Shown here: one piece after another, positions 1-8,406 of the stretch
How positions within the stretch are numbered: position 1 is the first letter of the stretch
Layout: each line of letters starts with the position of its first letter
Origin: Atopobium sp.
Lineage (GTDB): Bacteria > Actinomycetota > Coriobacteriia > Coriobacteriales > Atopobiaceae
Assembly: GCA_015258715.1 (NCBI GenBank)
Contig: JABZHR010000005.1
Coordinates: forward strand, 54,657-118,656
Length of the DNA: 64,000 nucleotides
Direction of reading: 5' to 3'
The notes under the pieces: generated by a model
Database searches by the model: none
The model's input: the letters and a program-made list of their open reading frames with translations, nothing else
What the model was told of the DNA's origin: nothing
Translations under genes and position numbers: made by a program

Positions 1-417
1 TCCGGTTGGATCTGGGGGCGTCATTGTGAGTACCGTGCATGCGTTATGGTGAGCTTTAGTTTCTGCGACAAGGTCGAGAATAGACTGTGCGCGCAACAGA
101 GATGCGTCACCGTTGATAACAACAACGGGTCCCTTGAAGCCACCAAGAGCATCCTTTACAACCTTGACGGCGTGGCCGGTGCCAAGACGCTCGGTCTGGG
201 CAACATACTCAAGGTTAGGGAAGCAAGAAAGTGCAGATTTAACCTCGTCAGCGTGGTTACCAACAACCACAATGACGCGGTCAGCGCCAGCAGTAATTGC
301 AGCGTTGACACTCCACCAAACAAGTGGTTTATCTAGTAATTTGTGCACAATCTTAGGGTGGTGGGACTTCATGCGCGTTCCCTCGCCTGCAGCGAGGACA
401 ATCGCAGTAAGTGGCAT
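1..417 (-). CDS. glmU: GlmU, bifunctional UDP-GlcNAc pyrophosphorylase / GlcN-1-P acetyltransferase (N-terminal part, cut by window edge)
   Basis: Reading the minus strand from the ATG at 417 gives 139 residues that run off the left edge. The first residues contain LAAGEGTRM, the nucleotide-binding signature of the sugar-nucleotidyltransferase fold, followed by a conserved Lys-containing stretch (HPKIVHKLLDKP), QTERLGTGHAV and the metal-binding region VINGD. These are typical of the uridylyltransferase half of GlmU, which makes UDP-GlcNAc for peptidoglycan. The left-handed beta-helix acetyltransferase half would lie outside the window, so bifunctionality is assumed from the family. It lies directly downstream of tRNA-Gln on the same strand. 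Confidence 0.9.
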   Translation of the reverse strand, partial: MPLTAIVLAAGEGTRMKSHHPKIVHKLLDKPLVWWSVNAAITAGADRVIVVVGNHADEVKSALSCFPNLEYVAQTERLGTGHAVKVVKDALGGFKGPVVVINGDASLLRAQSILDLVAETKAHHNACTVLTMTPPDPTG

Positions 418-485
418 ACGTAAGCCTCCAAAGTACTTCGTATTACTCGATACGAGTGCGTCCCTACACAAAAGTTGCGTAAAAA

Positions 486-560
486 TGGCTGGGGTAGTAG
501 GATTCGAACCCACATTCCAGGCACCAAAAACCCGTGTCCTAACCGTTGGACGATACCCCA
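486..560 (-). tRNA. tRNA-Gln (anticodon UUG), CCA encoded
   Basis: The minus strand folds into a full cloverleaf. The acceptor arms are TGGGGTA and TACCCCA. The D stem is GTCC/GGAC. The anticodon stem is CGGGT/GCCTG with loop TTTTGGT, which puts TTG at positions 34-36. The T arm is GTGGG TTCGAAT CCTAC. The 3' CCA is encoded after discriminator G. It sits about 70 bp upstream of glmU and may be co-transcribed with it. Confidence 0.93.
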
Positions 561-604
561 ATGTAATCACTACGTTGGTTTTGTCCGCAACTCTATTAAG
601 TGTA

Positions 605-1534
605 TCAGCTTAGCGAGGCAAATGCTCCACAAATTGCATCAAGAACAAGAACTGCTAAAGTCTGCGCATCTGCGGTAGTAAATGAACCGTCAACGTTTGT
701 TCCTTCGGGCAGCACAATCTTGATAGGGGAGCCCGTTGCATCAGCAGACTCTATAGCAGTGCGAAGTCTTGCTGGCAGCGTCTCGTTTTCTTCCATAGAA
801 ACAGAGCCAATACCAACCTGTCCGCGGGCGGGCATGCTTGGGGCATAGGCTGTGGTCAGAACCAAAATAGTAGCTGCATCGGTAGGGGAATCGGCGCGAT
901 CAATCATGGTCATGCCGCTTGCCTCGGTAGTTGCCTTAGAAAGGTTATAGACGCGAGCAGCTACGTTTCTAGAGATAGGATCTTCTCCCGTAATTGCAAT
1001 GCAGGTGGTTTCAAGAACGTTTGCTGCACGAGCAAAGCCCATAGGACCCTGTGGGTGAGGGCCTTTTGCCTGCTTACCAGACCAAACGTGGCGCAGACGC
1101 TCAATAGCGTCGAGGGTATCCTGGAATGCCATACCGTCAGCAAGCTCGCCGACGCTTTCCTGGAAGAGCTTAACGGCGGCTTCGGTGTGAACACCGTAAT
1201 GGCCATCAACTTTTCCGCACGAGAAACCCAAGATGTTGAGGCGCTCTTGCAGCTGACGCACGTCATTGCCGTGGAAGTTAGGAAGACGCAGGTAGAGGGT
1301 TCTGTCTCCAAGCTCATAGCCCTCATCGACCATGATTGCCCAGGTAGAGGCATCTACTTCTTCTCCAAGAGAAAGGTCATGGTCAAGCCTAAAGCGCGCA
1401 ACGGCGCGAGCAGTTGACTTGCCAAAGGTGTGACTCTGGCGCTCATCGTCTTCGATGGTGTAGCCAAGCTTTACGAGGCGTTCCTGAATGTCTTCAACGG
1501 CAGCACCGGTGCTACCAGGAGTAATAGGATCCAT
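605..1534 (-). CDS. Peptidoglycan-binding protein with two PG_binding_1 repeats
   Basis: 309 aa. Two tandem peptidoglycan-binding (PG_binding_1) domains are visible. The first covers roughly residues 5-72 (PGSTGAAVEDIQERLVKLGY), the second roughly 80-148 (GNDVRQLQERLNILGF, VDGHYGVHTEAAVKLFQ). The remaining C-terminal ~120 residues (VARVYNLSKATTEASG...) resemble a degenerate amidase-like alpha/beta domain, but no zinc-ligand set is obvious, so no catalytic function is claimed. No signal peptide is seen, which is odd for a wall-binding protein. The start has an AAAGG ribosome-binding site and lies only 2 bp after the prenyl synthase stop, so it is the last gene of the galE-prenyl synthase-PG-binding operon. 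Confidence 0.7.
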   Translation of the reverse strand: MDPITPGSTGAAVEDIQERLVKLGYTIEDDERQSHTFGKSTARAVARFRLDHDLSLGEEVDASTWAIMVDEGYELGDRTLYLRLPNFHGNDVRQLQERLNILGFSCGKVDGHYGVHTEAAVKLFQESVGELADGMAFQDTLDAIERLRHVWSGKQAKGPHPQGPMGFARAANVLETTCIAITGEDPISRNVAARVYNLSKATTEASGMTMIDRADSPTDAATILVLTTAYAPSMPARGQVGIGSVSMEENETLPARLRTAIESADATGSPIKIVLPEGTNVDGSFTTADAQTLAVLVLDAICGAFASLS

Positions 1535-1536
1535 AA

Positions 1537-2589
1537 TTACCTTTCTCGGTTCACAAAGAAGTCTGCCATAGACAAAAGTGTGTCGCGAGCGTCTTCAGTA
1601 AGTATCATGTTTTCAAGCACGTGCTTTGCCTCATCGACTAAGGCAAGAGCGTGCGCGCGGACAAATTTTATCGCATTAGCGCTTTCCATAAGCTCCACAG
1701 CGCGCTGAAGCTTCAAAGTATCGCCTGTATGCGCAGAAAGTATGGAGACAAGCTCTGCTTTTTCTGTCTCGGTGAGGTGCTCAAGCGCGTAGACCACCGC
1801 GAGCGTGCGCTTGCCTTCAGTGATGTCCGACCTAAAGTCTTTGCCTTGTACCTCGGCGTTTCCTACCAGGTTGAGAAGATCGTCTTGCAGCTGGAAGGCA
1901 AGGCCTACCTTGAGGCCAAAATCCTTGAGTGCATCAAGCGTCTTCTGGTCGGCACCGCCAATGAGCGCGCCCAGTACCAGGGGATATGCTGCAGAGTAGT
2001 AGGCGGTCTTGGAGAGCGCCATAAAAAGATACTGCTCAGAAGAAACATCCCAGCGCTCGTTTTGAGCCCAGCCAAGGTCAAGCGCCTGACCCTCAAGGGT
2101 GTGCTCTTGCATGGCGAGAAGGGCGTCGATAACGCGAACTTTAAGCTGGTCAGAGAGGTGGTCGGCTACGGTAACGCGTCTGACAACATTGACCAGGGCA
2201 GAATCACCAACGTTGATGGCAAGTCCGGTACCAAGTGTCTTGTAGAGGCACTTCTCGCCACGGCGCAGCTCTGACTTGTCCGCGATGTCGTCATGGATAA
2301 GGGCTGCTGACTGGAAGTCCTCGATGGAGCAGGCCACAGGCAGAGCGGCTTCTGCTGAGCCGCCGACAGCTTCAGCGCCCAGGCAGCAGAGAACCGGACG
2401 CACGCGCTTGCCGCCGCCCGCGCTAAAGTGAGCGAGTGGCTGGTAGAGGTAGGTGTTCAGGTCCGCGCGGGTACGCTCCGAGGGCGCCGCCGCGGACGCC
2501 GCTGCCGCGAGCGTGGCCGCGGGGAGTCCGCGCATGATCTCTGCCTCGACGGCGGGGAGCTTTTGTGTGAGGTAGTCGGTAAAGTTCAC
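1537..2589 (-). CDS. Polyprenyl (geranylgeranyl/farnesyl-type) diphosphate synthase
   Basis: 350 aa, trans-isoprenyl diphosphate synthase. GGKRVRP (about residues 59-65) is the IPP-binding region. The first Asp-rich motif is DDIAD (100-104), within IHDDIADKSELRRG. The second is QLQDDLLN (about 233-240), where the last Asp is replaced by Asn. The family condenses isopentenyl diphosphate with an allylic diphosphate. Chain length cannot be read reliably here, but in this setting it likely supplies the precursor for undecaprenyl phosphate or menaquinone. The start is GTG with a weak AGGA upstream, 7 bp after galE. Confidence 0.85.
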   Translation of the reverse strand: MNFTDYLTQKLPAVEAEIMRGLPAATLAAAASAAAPSERTRADLNTYLYQPLAHFSAGGGKRVRPVLCCLGAEAVGGSAEAALPVACSIEDFQSAALIHDDIADKSELRRGEKCLYKTLGTGLAINVGDSALVNVVRRVTVADHLSDQLKVRVIDALLAMQEHTLEGQALDLGWAQNERWDVSSEQYLFMALSKTAYYSAAYPLVLGALIGGADQKTLDALKDFGLKVGLAFQLQDDLLNLVGNAEVQGKDFRSDITEGKRTLAVVYALEHLTETEKAELVSILSAHTGDTLKLQRAVELMESANAIKFVRAHALALVDEAKHVLENMILTEDARDTLLSMADFFVNRER

Positions 2590-2596
2590 GGAAGTC

Positions 2597-3652
2597 CTAG
2601 CCGCGATAACCGTCTGGATTCATCGACTGCCACTTCCAGGAGTCGCGACACATGTCAGCGAGGTCGTACTGAGCCTTCCAACCAAGCATGTCGGCAGCTT
2701 TCTGGCAGTCAGCGTAGTTGGTTGCAACGTCACCTGCGCGACGAGGCTCAATAACGTAAGGAATCTCTTTGCCACAAGCCTTTGAGAATGCCTTGATAAC
2801 GTCAAGTACCGAGCTACCAGTGCCGGTACCCAGGTTGAAGATTTCAACGCCCGCGCGATCAGCCATCCATTTAAGTGCAGCAACGTGGCCAGAACCAAGG
2901 TCGCAGACGTGGATGTAGTCGCGAACGCCCGTGCCATCAGGGGTGTTGTAGTCGTCGCCAAAGACGTGAACAGCCTCGCGCTTGCCCACGGCAACCTGAG
3001 CCACGTAAGGGACCAGGTTGTTTGGAATGCCTGCAGGATCTTCTCCGATAAGGCCGGACTGGTGAGCACCAATAGGATTGAAGTATCTAAGCAGGACAAC
3101 GTTCCACTCTGGATCTGCGGTGTGAACATCGGTGAGGATCTGCTCAATCATCCACTTAGTCCAGCCATAAGGGTTGGTTGCGTTCTTCTTGGGGCTTTGC
3201 TCGGTTAGAGGAAGGCTATCTGGATCTCCATAAACGGTTGCAGAGCTCGAGAAAATAATTGACTTGCAGCCATGGTTTCTCATGACATCAAGAAGGGTGA
3301 GGGTGTTACCCAGGTTGTTTGTGTAGTACTCGATAGGCTTGGTAACGGACTCACCGACGGCCTTGAAGCCAGCAAAGTGGATGACAAAGTTAATAGCGTG
3401 CTCGTCAAAGATGCGGTTCAGTGCATCTTTGTCGTTGACGTCTGCCTCGTAGAACGAAAGGCGCTTGGCGTTTTCTTCTCCCACAATGGTTTTGATGCGA
3501 TCGATAACCTTTACCGAAGCATTGGAGAGGTCGTCAACAATGACAGCCTCGTAGCCGGAATTGAGCAGCTCAACAACGGTATGGCTGCCAATAAAGCCCG
3601 CGCCGCCGGTAACAAGTACGCAGGAATTTTGTGGGATTAAAGCGTCAGTCAT
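2597..3652 (-). CDS. galE: UDP-glucose 4-epimerase GalE
   Basis: 351 aa, extended short-chain dehydrogenase. TGGAGFIGSH (15-24) is the NAD-binding Rossmann glycine loop. SSSATVYGDP (135-144) carries the catalytic Ser/Thr. Y162 and K166 form the YxxxK pair within NPYGWTKW. It interconverts UDP-glucose and UDP-galactose for wall and capsule polysaccharide or galactose use. The start ATG has GAAAGGA six bases upstream. It is the first gene of a three-gene minus-strand unit with the prenyl synthase and the PG-binding protein, behind the repeat-rich spacer 3653-4452. Confidence 0.93.
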   Translation of the reverse strand: MTDALIPQNSCVLVTGGAGFIGSHTVVELLNSGYEAVIVDDLSNASVKVIDRIKTIVGEENAKRLSFYEADVNDKDALNRIFDEHAINFVIHFAGFKAVGESVTKPIEYYTNNLGNTLTLLDVMRNHGCKSIIFSSSATVYGDPDSLPLTEQSPKKNATNPYGWTKWMIEQILTDVHTADPEWNVVLLRYFNPIGAHQSGLIGEDPAGIPNNLVPYVAQVAVGKREAVHVFGDDYNTPDGTGVRDYIHVCDLGSGHVAALKWMADRAGVEIFNLGTGTGSSVLDVIKAFSKACGKEIPYVIEPRRAGDVATNYADCQKAADMLGWKAQYDLADMCRDSWKWQSMNPDGYRG

Positions 3653-3718
3653 ATCAATCCTTTCGTGGACTTATATCGTCATAAGTATACGGCTTTTCCG
3701 CGAAACGTTGGGCGTTGC

Positions 3719-3770
3719 AAGCGCACGGGTTTCTCGTCAGGTGCGCCTGCGGGCGCACGGGTTTCTCGTC
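3719..3770. repeat. Two GC-rich direct repeats carrying a variant of the octamer
   Basis: The string GCGCACGGGTTTCTCGTC occurs twice, from about 3719 and 3753, 34 bp apart. Each copy contains TTCTCGTC, a one-base variant of the window-wide octamer TTCTCGCC. This lies between galE and the word-repeat elements. No gene is seen in 3653-4452; the spacer is essentially filled by repeats. Confidence 0.7.
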
Positions 3771-3814
3771 GCACAAGTCCTTCTGCTATTGCGAGCCTAA
3801 CTTTCACTATGCGC

Positions 3815-3932
3815 GCCTGAAAAGTGCAAAGAATCTGTATTTGAGGCACCGATTCTTTGACAAAATCAGGCAAATCCACAGATTCTTTTACGTATTTAGG
3901 CAGAAGTTACAGATTCTTTGAAGAAATCAGGC
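3815..3932. repeat. Word-repeat element A1 (118 bp, GCCTGA...TCAGGC ends)
   Basis: It begins GCCTGA and ends TCAGGC, an inverted terminal pair. Inside is one inverted word AAAGAATC (3828) followed by three direct GATTCTTT words at 3851, 3881 and 3912, a 30-31 bp period. AGGCA precedes or follows each word. The first word can pair with any of the three others, so an RNA copy could adopt alternative hairpins. It is about 97% identical (4 differences by eye) to element A3 at 4146-4263. Confidence 0.85.
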
Positions 3933-3968
3933 ACGTTCTAACTGGGGTGCTGTCTCCAAATTTTGCGA

Positions 3969-4088
3969 GCCTGAAACCCCCACCATGTCTGAGTAAAACA
4001 GCTCAGACTTGGCGAGAAAAACCGGCAAATAGCTCAGACTAGGCGTGTTTTTCAGGCAAATCGTTCAGACTTGGCGAGAAAATCAGGC
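3969..4088. repeat. Word-repeat element A2 (120 bp, same scaffold, different word)
   Basis: It has the same GCCTGA/TCAGGC ends and layout as A1 and A3 but a different internal word. GTCTGAG is inverted at 3987, then come CTCAGAC at 4002 and 4033 and the variant TTCAGAC at 4064, with a 31-bp period. Two of its spacers contain the octamer GGCGAGAA (4011, 4073). The scaffold is conserved while the word has been exchanged. Confidence 0.8.
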
Positions 4089-4145
4089 TCCATGAGAGCG
4101 TCCATAAAACCAACCTTGAAACCAGAGTTACGTCTAGAAAAGTCC

Positions 4146-4263
4146 GCCTGAAAAGTGCAAAGAATCTGTATTTGAGGCACCGATTCTTTTACAAAATCAG
4201 GCAAATCCACAGATTCTTTTACTTATATAGGCAGAAGTTACAGATTCTTTGCAGAAATCAGGC
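4146..4263. repeat. Word-repeat element A3 (118 bp), near-identical to A1
   Basis: Near copy of 3815-3932, differing at about four positions, with the same GCCTGA/TCAGGC ends, inverted AAAGAATC and three GATTCTTT words. A1 and A3 flank A2 in direct orientation. A GC-rich stretch with direct CGCGCCAGCTCG repeats follows (about 4317-4340). Confidence 0.85.
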
Positions 4264-4391
4264 GCGCGGCGGGCATACCCAAGCGTACACCTAGCGCGCG
4301 GCGGGCGGGCGCTGATTGCGCGCCAGCTCGCGCCAGCTCGTGCCGCCCGCCTGGCGAGAAACCCGTCCACTTCCAGCATATGCGCACAAGA

Positions 4392-4424
4392 AACCCGGCA
4401 TCCACACGAAATGGATACCGGGTT
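4392..4424 (-). terminator. purL: Probable purL terminator hairpin
   Basis: On the minus strand an AACCCGGTATCCA arm pairs with TGGATGCCGGGTT (13 bp, one G-U) around a 7-nt loop, about 30 bp past the purL stop. The following sequence is TTTCTTG, so the U tract is short. Confidence 0.6.
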
Positions 4425-4452
4425 GAAATCGCTTGCAATCTGCGCTCGCACC

Positions 4453-7400
4453 TTACTTGAAGTACTCGACGCCACCCTCGATGAGAGGCTGGAACTGGTC
4501 GCCGGCGGTAAGCTCGGGGATGTTCTTGTAGAGGCCTGCACCGGAGCGCTCCGTGTGACCCATCTTGCCCAGGACGCGACCATCGGGGCTGGTAATGCCC
4601 TCGATAGCTAGGACGGAGCCGTTAGGATTAACGGAGAAGTCCATGCTTGGAGTACCCGTTGCGTCAACGTACTGCGTTGCGATCTGGCCGTTAGCCTTGA
4701 GCGTTTCAAGAAGCTCGTTGGAAGCAACAAAGCGACCTTCTCCGTGGCTGATTGCGATGGTGTGGATGTCGCCAAGCGTGCACTTGGAGAGCCATGGCGA
4801 CATCGTGGATGCAACGCTGGTACGAACAAGCTGGCTTTGGTGGCGGCCGATGGTGTTGAACGTCAGTGTTGGGCAGGTGTCGTCCATGGGTCGGATGTCG
4901 CCGTAAGGAACAAGGCCCAGCTTGATGAGTGCCTGGAAGCCATTGCAGATGCCCAGCATAAGGCCATCGCGCTGCTGCAGAAGCTCGCGAACAGCCTCGG
5001 TTACCTGAGGTGCGCGGAAGAGCGCGCAGATAAACTTAGCAGATCCGTCTGGCTCGTCTCCGCCGGAGAAACCGCCTGGAATCATGACAATTTGGCTCTT
5101 CTTGATGGACTCTGCCAGCGCATTTGCGGACTCAACAATGTCCTGAGGTGTCAGGTTGTTAATGACCAGCGTGGTTGGGTCAGCGCCCGCACGCTCAAAA
5201 GCACGCGCAACGTCGTACTCGCAGTTGTTACCTGGGAATACGGGGATGATGACGCGTGGGCGAGCAGGTGCGATAAGGGCTGGACCAGCATAGGAGTGTC
5301 GTGTGGATGCACCGTCGAAGCTGATTTTCTCCACAGCCTCGTCGGAGCCTCCGCGGTAGGGGAAGACCTCCTCAAGTGGACGCTCCCATGCTTCCTGAAG
5401 CTCGGAGAGGTCGATCTTCTCGCCACACGCGCTAAAGGTGTACTCGGACGTGGTGACGCCCAGAGGAGCCACGCACACGCCGTCGACGTCGTCAACGGAA
5501 ACGCCATCTGCCAGCTCAACGATGAAGGCACCGTAAGTTGGCGAGAAGAGCGCGTCGGCAGAAATCTCTGGGACCAGCTCAACGCCCAGCTTGTTGCCCA
5601 GGCAACTCTTGAAGAGAGCCTCGGCCACGCCGCCGTAACCTGGTGTGGTGATGGCAAGCGCACTCTTGGACTGGACCAGGGTGCTGACCAGCTTGTATGC
5701 GGTGAGCAGGGACTCGTTATCGGGGAGAAGGCCGCTCTCGTCGTAGGACGGGACAATGGAGATAAGCCTGTGACCTGCACCCTTGAACTCGTTGGAGACA
5801 ATCTTGTCTACCTTGGTAAGGCCGGTAGCAAACGAAACCAGCGTTGGTGGAACGTCCAGGTCCTCAAAGGTGCCGGACATGGAGTCCTTGCCGCCGACAG
5901 CTGCAAGACCAAGGTTGACCTGTGCCATCAGTGCGCCAAGAAGGGCCGCTGCTGGCTTGCCCCAACGGTTTGGATTCTGACCGAGCTTCTCGAAGTACTC
6001 CTGGAAGGTGAGGTAGAGGTCCTGGTACTTAAAGCCGGTAGCAACCAGCTTGGAAACGGACTCAACAACAGAGAGGTAGGCGCCGCGGAATTGGTCGGCT
6101 TCCATGAGGTAGGGGTTAAAGCCCCAAGCCATGCCCGAGACGGTGTTGGTCTGACCCATAACAGGAAGCTTAGCCACCATAGAAAGGGCAGGGGTCAGCT
6201 GGCGAGCGCCACCGAATGGCATGAGGACGGTACCTGCGCCAATGGTAGAGTCAAAGCGCTCGGAGAGACCCTTGTTGGATGCAACGTTTAGATCGCGTAC
6301 CAGCGAGTGGAGTTTCTCGCCAAGAGTTGTGCCTGCCCAGGTACGCTGGTAGGCAAGAGGCTTGGCCAGGCGCACGGTGATTGATTTAGGTGCGCCGTTT
6401 GAGGCAAGAAATGCACGGCTAATATTGACAATCTTTTGACCGCGCCAGCGCATGACCAGGCGAGGGTCCTCGGTGACTGTTGCCACAATGGTTGCCTCAA
6501 GGTTTTCCTCGCGGGCGTATGCGCAGAACTGATCGACGTCTTTTGCCTCAAGCGCAACGGCCATACGCTCCTGAGACTCGGAGATTGCCAGCTCAGTGCC
6601 ATCAAGGCCGTCATACTTCTTAGGGACAGCGTCCAGGTTGATGTCAAGGCCGTCGGCGAGCTCGCCAATAGCAACAGAGACACCGCCTGCACCAAAGTCG
6701 TTGCAGCGCTTAATGAGTTTGCAAGCGTCTTCACGGCGGAAGAGGCGCTGAAGCTTGCGCTCAACAGGGGCGTTGCCCTTCTGGACCTCGGCACCGTCGC
6801 GCTCAATGGAGCCAGCGTCGTGGGCCTTGGAGGAACCGGTTGCGCCGCCAATGCCGTCGCGACCAGTGCGGCCGCCGAGAAGAACGATGATATCGCCATC
6901 TTCTGGACGCTCGCGGCGAACGTGGCTTTGAGGAGTTGCGCCTACAACAGCACCAATCTCCATGCGTTTTGCAACGTACCCTGGGTGGTAGAGCTCAGAA
7001 ACCTGGCCTGTAGCAAGGCCAATCTGGTTGCCGTAGCTGGAATAACCTGCCGCTGCCGTGCGCACAATGGTGCGCTGAGGAAGCTTTCCAGGAAGCGTCT
7101 GGGAAACAGGAACGGTTGGGTCTGCAGCGCCCGTGACGCGCATTGCCTGGTAGACGTAGCTGCGGCCAGAAAGAGGGTCGCGGATAGCGCCACCGATGCA
7201 GGTAGCTGCGCCACCAAAGGGCTCAATCTCGGTTGGGTGGTTGTGAGTCTCATTCTTGAAGAGGAAGAGCCAGTCTTCATCTTTACCGTCAACGTCTACC
7301 TTGACCTTTACGGTACAGGCGTTGATTTCTTCTGACTCATCAAGATTGGTGAGGACGCCCTTCTCGCGAAGGTACTTTGCACCAATAGTTGCCATGTCCC

Positions 7401-8208
7401 AAAGAGAGACGGCACGATCTTCTCGCCCAAGCTCTTTGCGCATGGAGAGGTACTTCTCAAACGCAGCCTTTACCAGGTCATCATCAATCTGCACGCCGGT
7501 AATTCCGGTGTTAAAGGTGGTGTGGCGGCAGTGGTCTGACCAGTAGGTATCAATGACGCGAATCTCGGTGATGGTAGGATCACGCTGCTCTGTGGTGAAG
7601 TACTGCTGGCAGAAGGTGAGGTCAGCCAGGTCCATTGCAAGGCCGTGAGAAACAATGAACTCCTTGAGGCCGTCCTGGTCAAGGGCATTAAAGCCCTCAA
7701 GAACCTCTACGTCAGCAGGCTCTGGAATGGAAATCTTGAGGGTCTCGGGCAGCTCAAGGGAAGCCTCGCGAGCCTCAACGGGGTTAATCAGGTAATTCTT
7801 GATGGCAGCAACGTCTGCCTCAGTGAGGTTTCCGGTCAGCACATAAATGCGAGCGGAGCGCACAAGTGGGCGTTCTCCCTGGCTGATGAGCTGCACACAT
7901 TCAGCTGCGGAGTCTGCGCGCTGGTCAAACTGGCCAGGCAAAAACTCAACAGCAAACGTATGAACAGCCGCACCTTCAGAAGAAAACTCTGGCATGGTAC
8001 GGCTGGCAAGATCGGACTGTGGCTCTGAGAAAACGGTGGGGATGCAGGACTCAAAGAGTTCCTCTGAAATTCCCTCGACATCGTAACGGTTGAGCAGGTC
8101 AATGCGTTGTAACTCGGTAATACCAAGAAGGTCTTTCACTTCTTTGAGCAGGGCTTTTGCCTCGCCCTCGAAACCAGATTTTCTTTGGACGTAGACGCGC
8201 AGGACCAT
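4453..8208 (-). CDS. purL: Phosphoribosylformylglycinamidine synthase, single-chain PurL with glutaminase domain
   Basis: 1251 aa. This is the large fused form of FGAM synthase, which converts FGAR, Gln and ATP to FGAM in purine synthesis. DTYWSDHCRHTTF marks the N-terminal AIR-synthase-like domain. FKNETHNHPTEIEPFGGAATCIGG and GGRTGRDGIGGATGSS are central catalytic and nucleotide motifs. The C-terminal class I glutaminase has LMLGICNGFQAL with the nucleophile Cys near residue 1088 and a later His-Glu region (ISHGEGRF). Its length fits the ~1,240-residue form found in Clostridia and Coriobacteriia. ATG at 8208 is chosen because AAAGGTGG lies just upstream; a TTG five codons earlier is in frame but lacks a site. 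A -10-like TACAAT is present about 40 bp upstream. Confidence 0.93.
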   Translation of the reverse strand: MVLRVYVQRKSGFEGEAKALLKEVKDLLGITELQRIDLLNRYDVEGISEELFESCIPTVFSEPQSDLASRTMPEFSSEGAAVHTFAVEFLPGQFDQRADSAAECVQLISQGERPLVRSARIYVLTGNLTEADVAAIKNYLINPVEAREASLELPETLKISIPEPADVEVLEGFNALDQDGLKEFIVSHGLAMDLADLTFCQQYFTTEQRDPTITEIRVIDTYWSDHCRHTTFNTGITGVQIDDDLVKAAFEKYLSMRKELGREDRAVSLWDMATIGAKYLREKGVLTNLDESEEINACTVKVKVDVDGKDEDWLFLFKNETHNHPTEIEPFGGAATCIGGAIRDPLSGRSYVYQAMRVTGAADPTVPVSQTLPGKLPQRTIVRTAAAGYSSYGNQIGLATGQVSELYHPGYVAKRMEIGAVVGATPQSHVRRERPEDGDIIVLLGGRTGRDGIGGATGSSKAHDAGSIERDGAEVQKGNAPVERKLQRLFRREDACKLIKRCNDFGAGGVSVAIGELADGLDINLDAVPKKYDGLDGTELAISESQERMAVALEAKDVDQFCAYAREENLEATIVATVTEDPRLVMRWRGQKIVNISRAFLASNGAPKSITVRLAKPLAYQRTWAGTTLGEKLHSLVRDLNVASNKGLSERFDSTIGAGTVLMPFGGARQLTPALSMVAKLPVMGQTNTVSGMAWGFNPYLMEADQFRGAYLSVVESVSKLVATGFKYQDLYLTFQEYFEKLGQNPNRWGKPAAALLGALMAQVNLGLAAVGGKDSMSGTFEDLDVPPTLVSFATGLTKVDKIVSNEFKGAGHRLISIVPSYDESGLLPDNESLLTAYKLVSTLVQSKSALAITTPGYGGVAEALFKSCLGNKLGVELVPEISADALFSPTYGAFIVELADGVSVDDVDGVCVAPLGVTTSEYTFSACGEKIDLSELQEAWERPLEEVFPYRGGSDEAVEKISFDGASTRHSYAGPALIAPARPRVIIPVFPGNNCEYDVARAFERAGADPTTLVINNLTPQDIVESANALAESIKKSQIVMIPGGFSGGDEPDGSAKFICALFRAPQVTEAVRELLQQRDGLMLGICNGFQALIKLGLVPYGDIRPMDDTCPTLTFNTIGRHQSQLVRTSVASTMSPWLSKCTLGDIHTIAISHGEGRFVASNELLETLKANGQIATQYVDATGTPSMDFSVNPNGSVLAIEGITSPDGRVLGKMGHTERSGAGLYKNIPELTAGDQFQPLIEGGVEYFK

Positions 8209-8406
8209 GGGGCCACCTTTCAATGCAAGCCTTTTACGCTTTTACTGGCTTTATTGTACGTTACTTAGGTGGCCAAATTGGCGGTTGTCGAGAAAAGAAA
8301 AATGGGTTGTAACAGAGCGTTAAAAATACAGATTATTTAGTTAAAAGTTTTTAGGGCAGCATGATTTGCGCCGGCAAGTGCGCTCGCAAGTTCATAGCAG
8401 CAAGTT

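Noticed and set aside
3815..4263. Possible CRISPR array
   Set aside because: Repeated words are only 7-10 bp, include an inverted copy, and the intervals are not unique spacers of constant length flanked by long repeats; no cas genes are nearby.
4744..6291. Long open frame (515 codons) on the plus strand inside purL
   Set aside because: Antisense shadow of a strongly conserved gene; the translation has no recognisable domain and no ribosome-binding site that fits.
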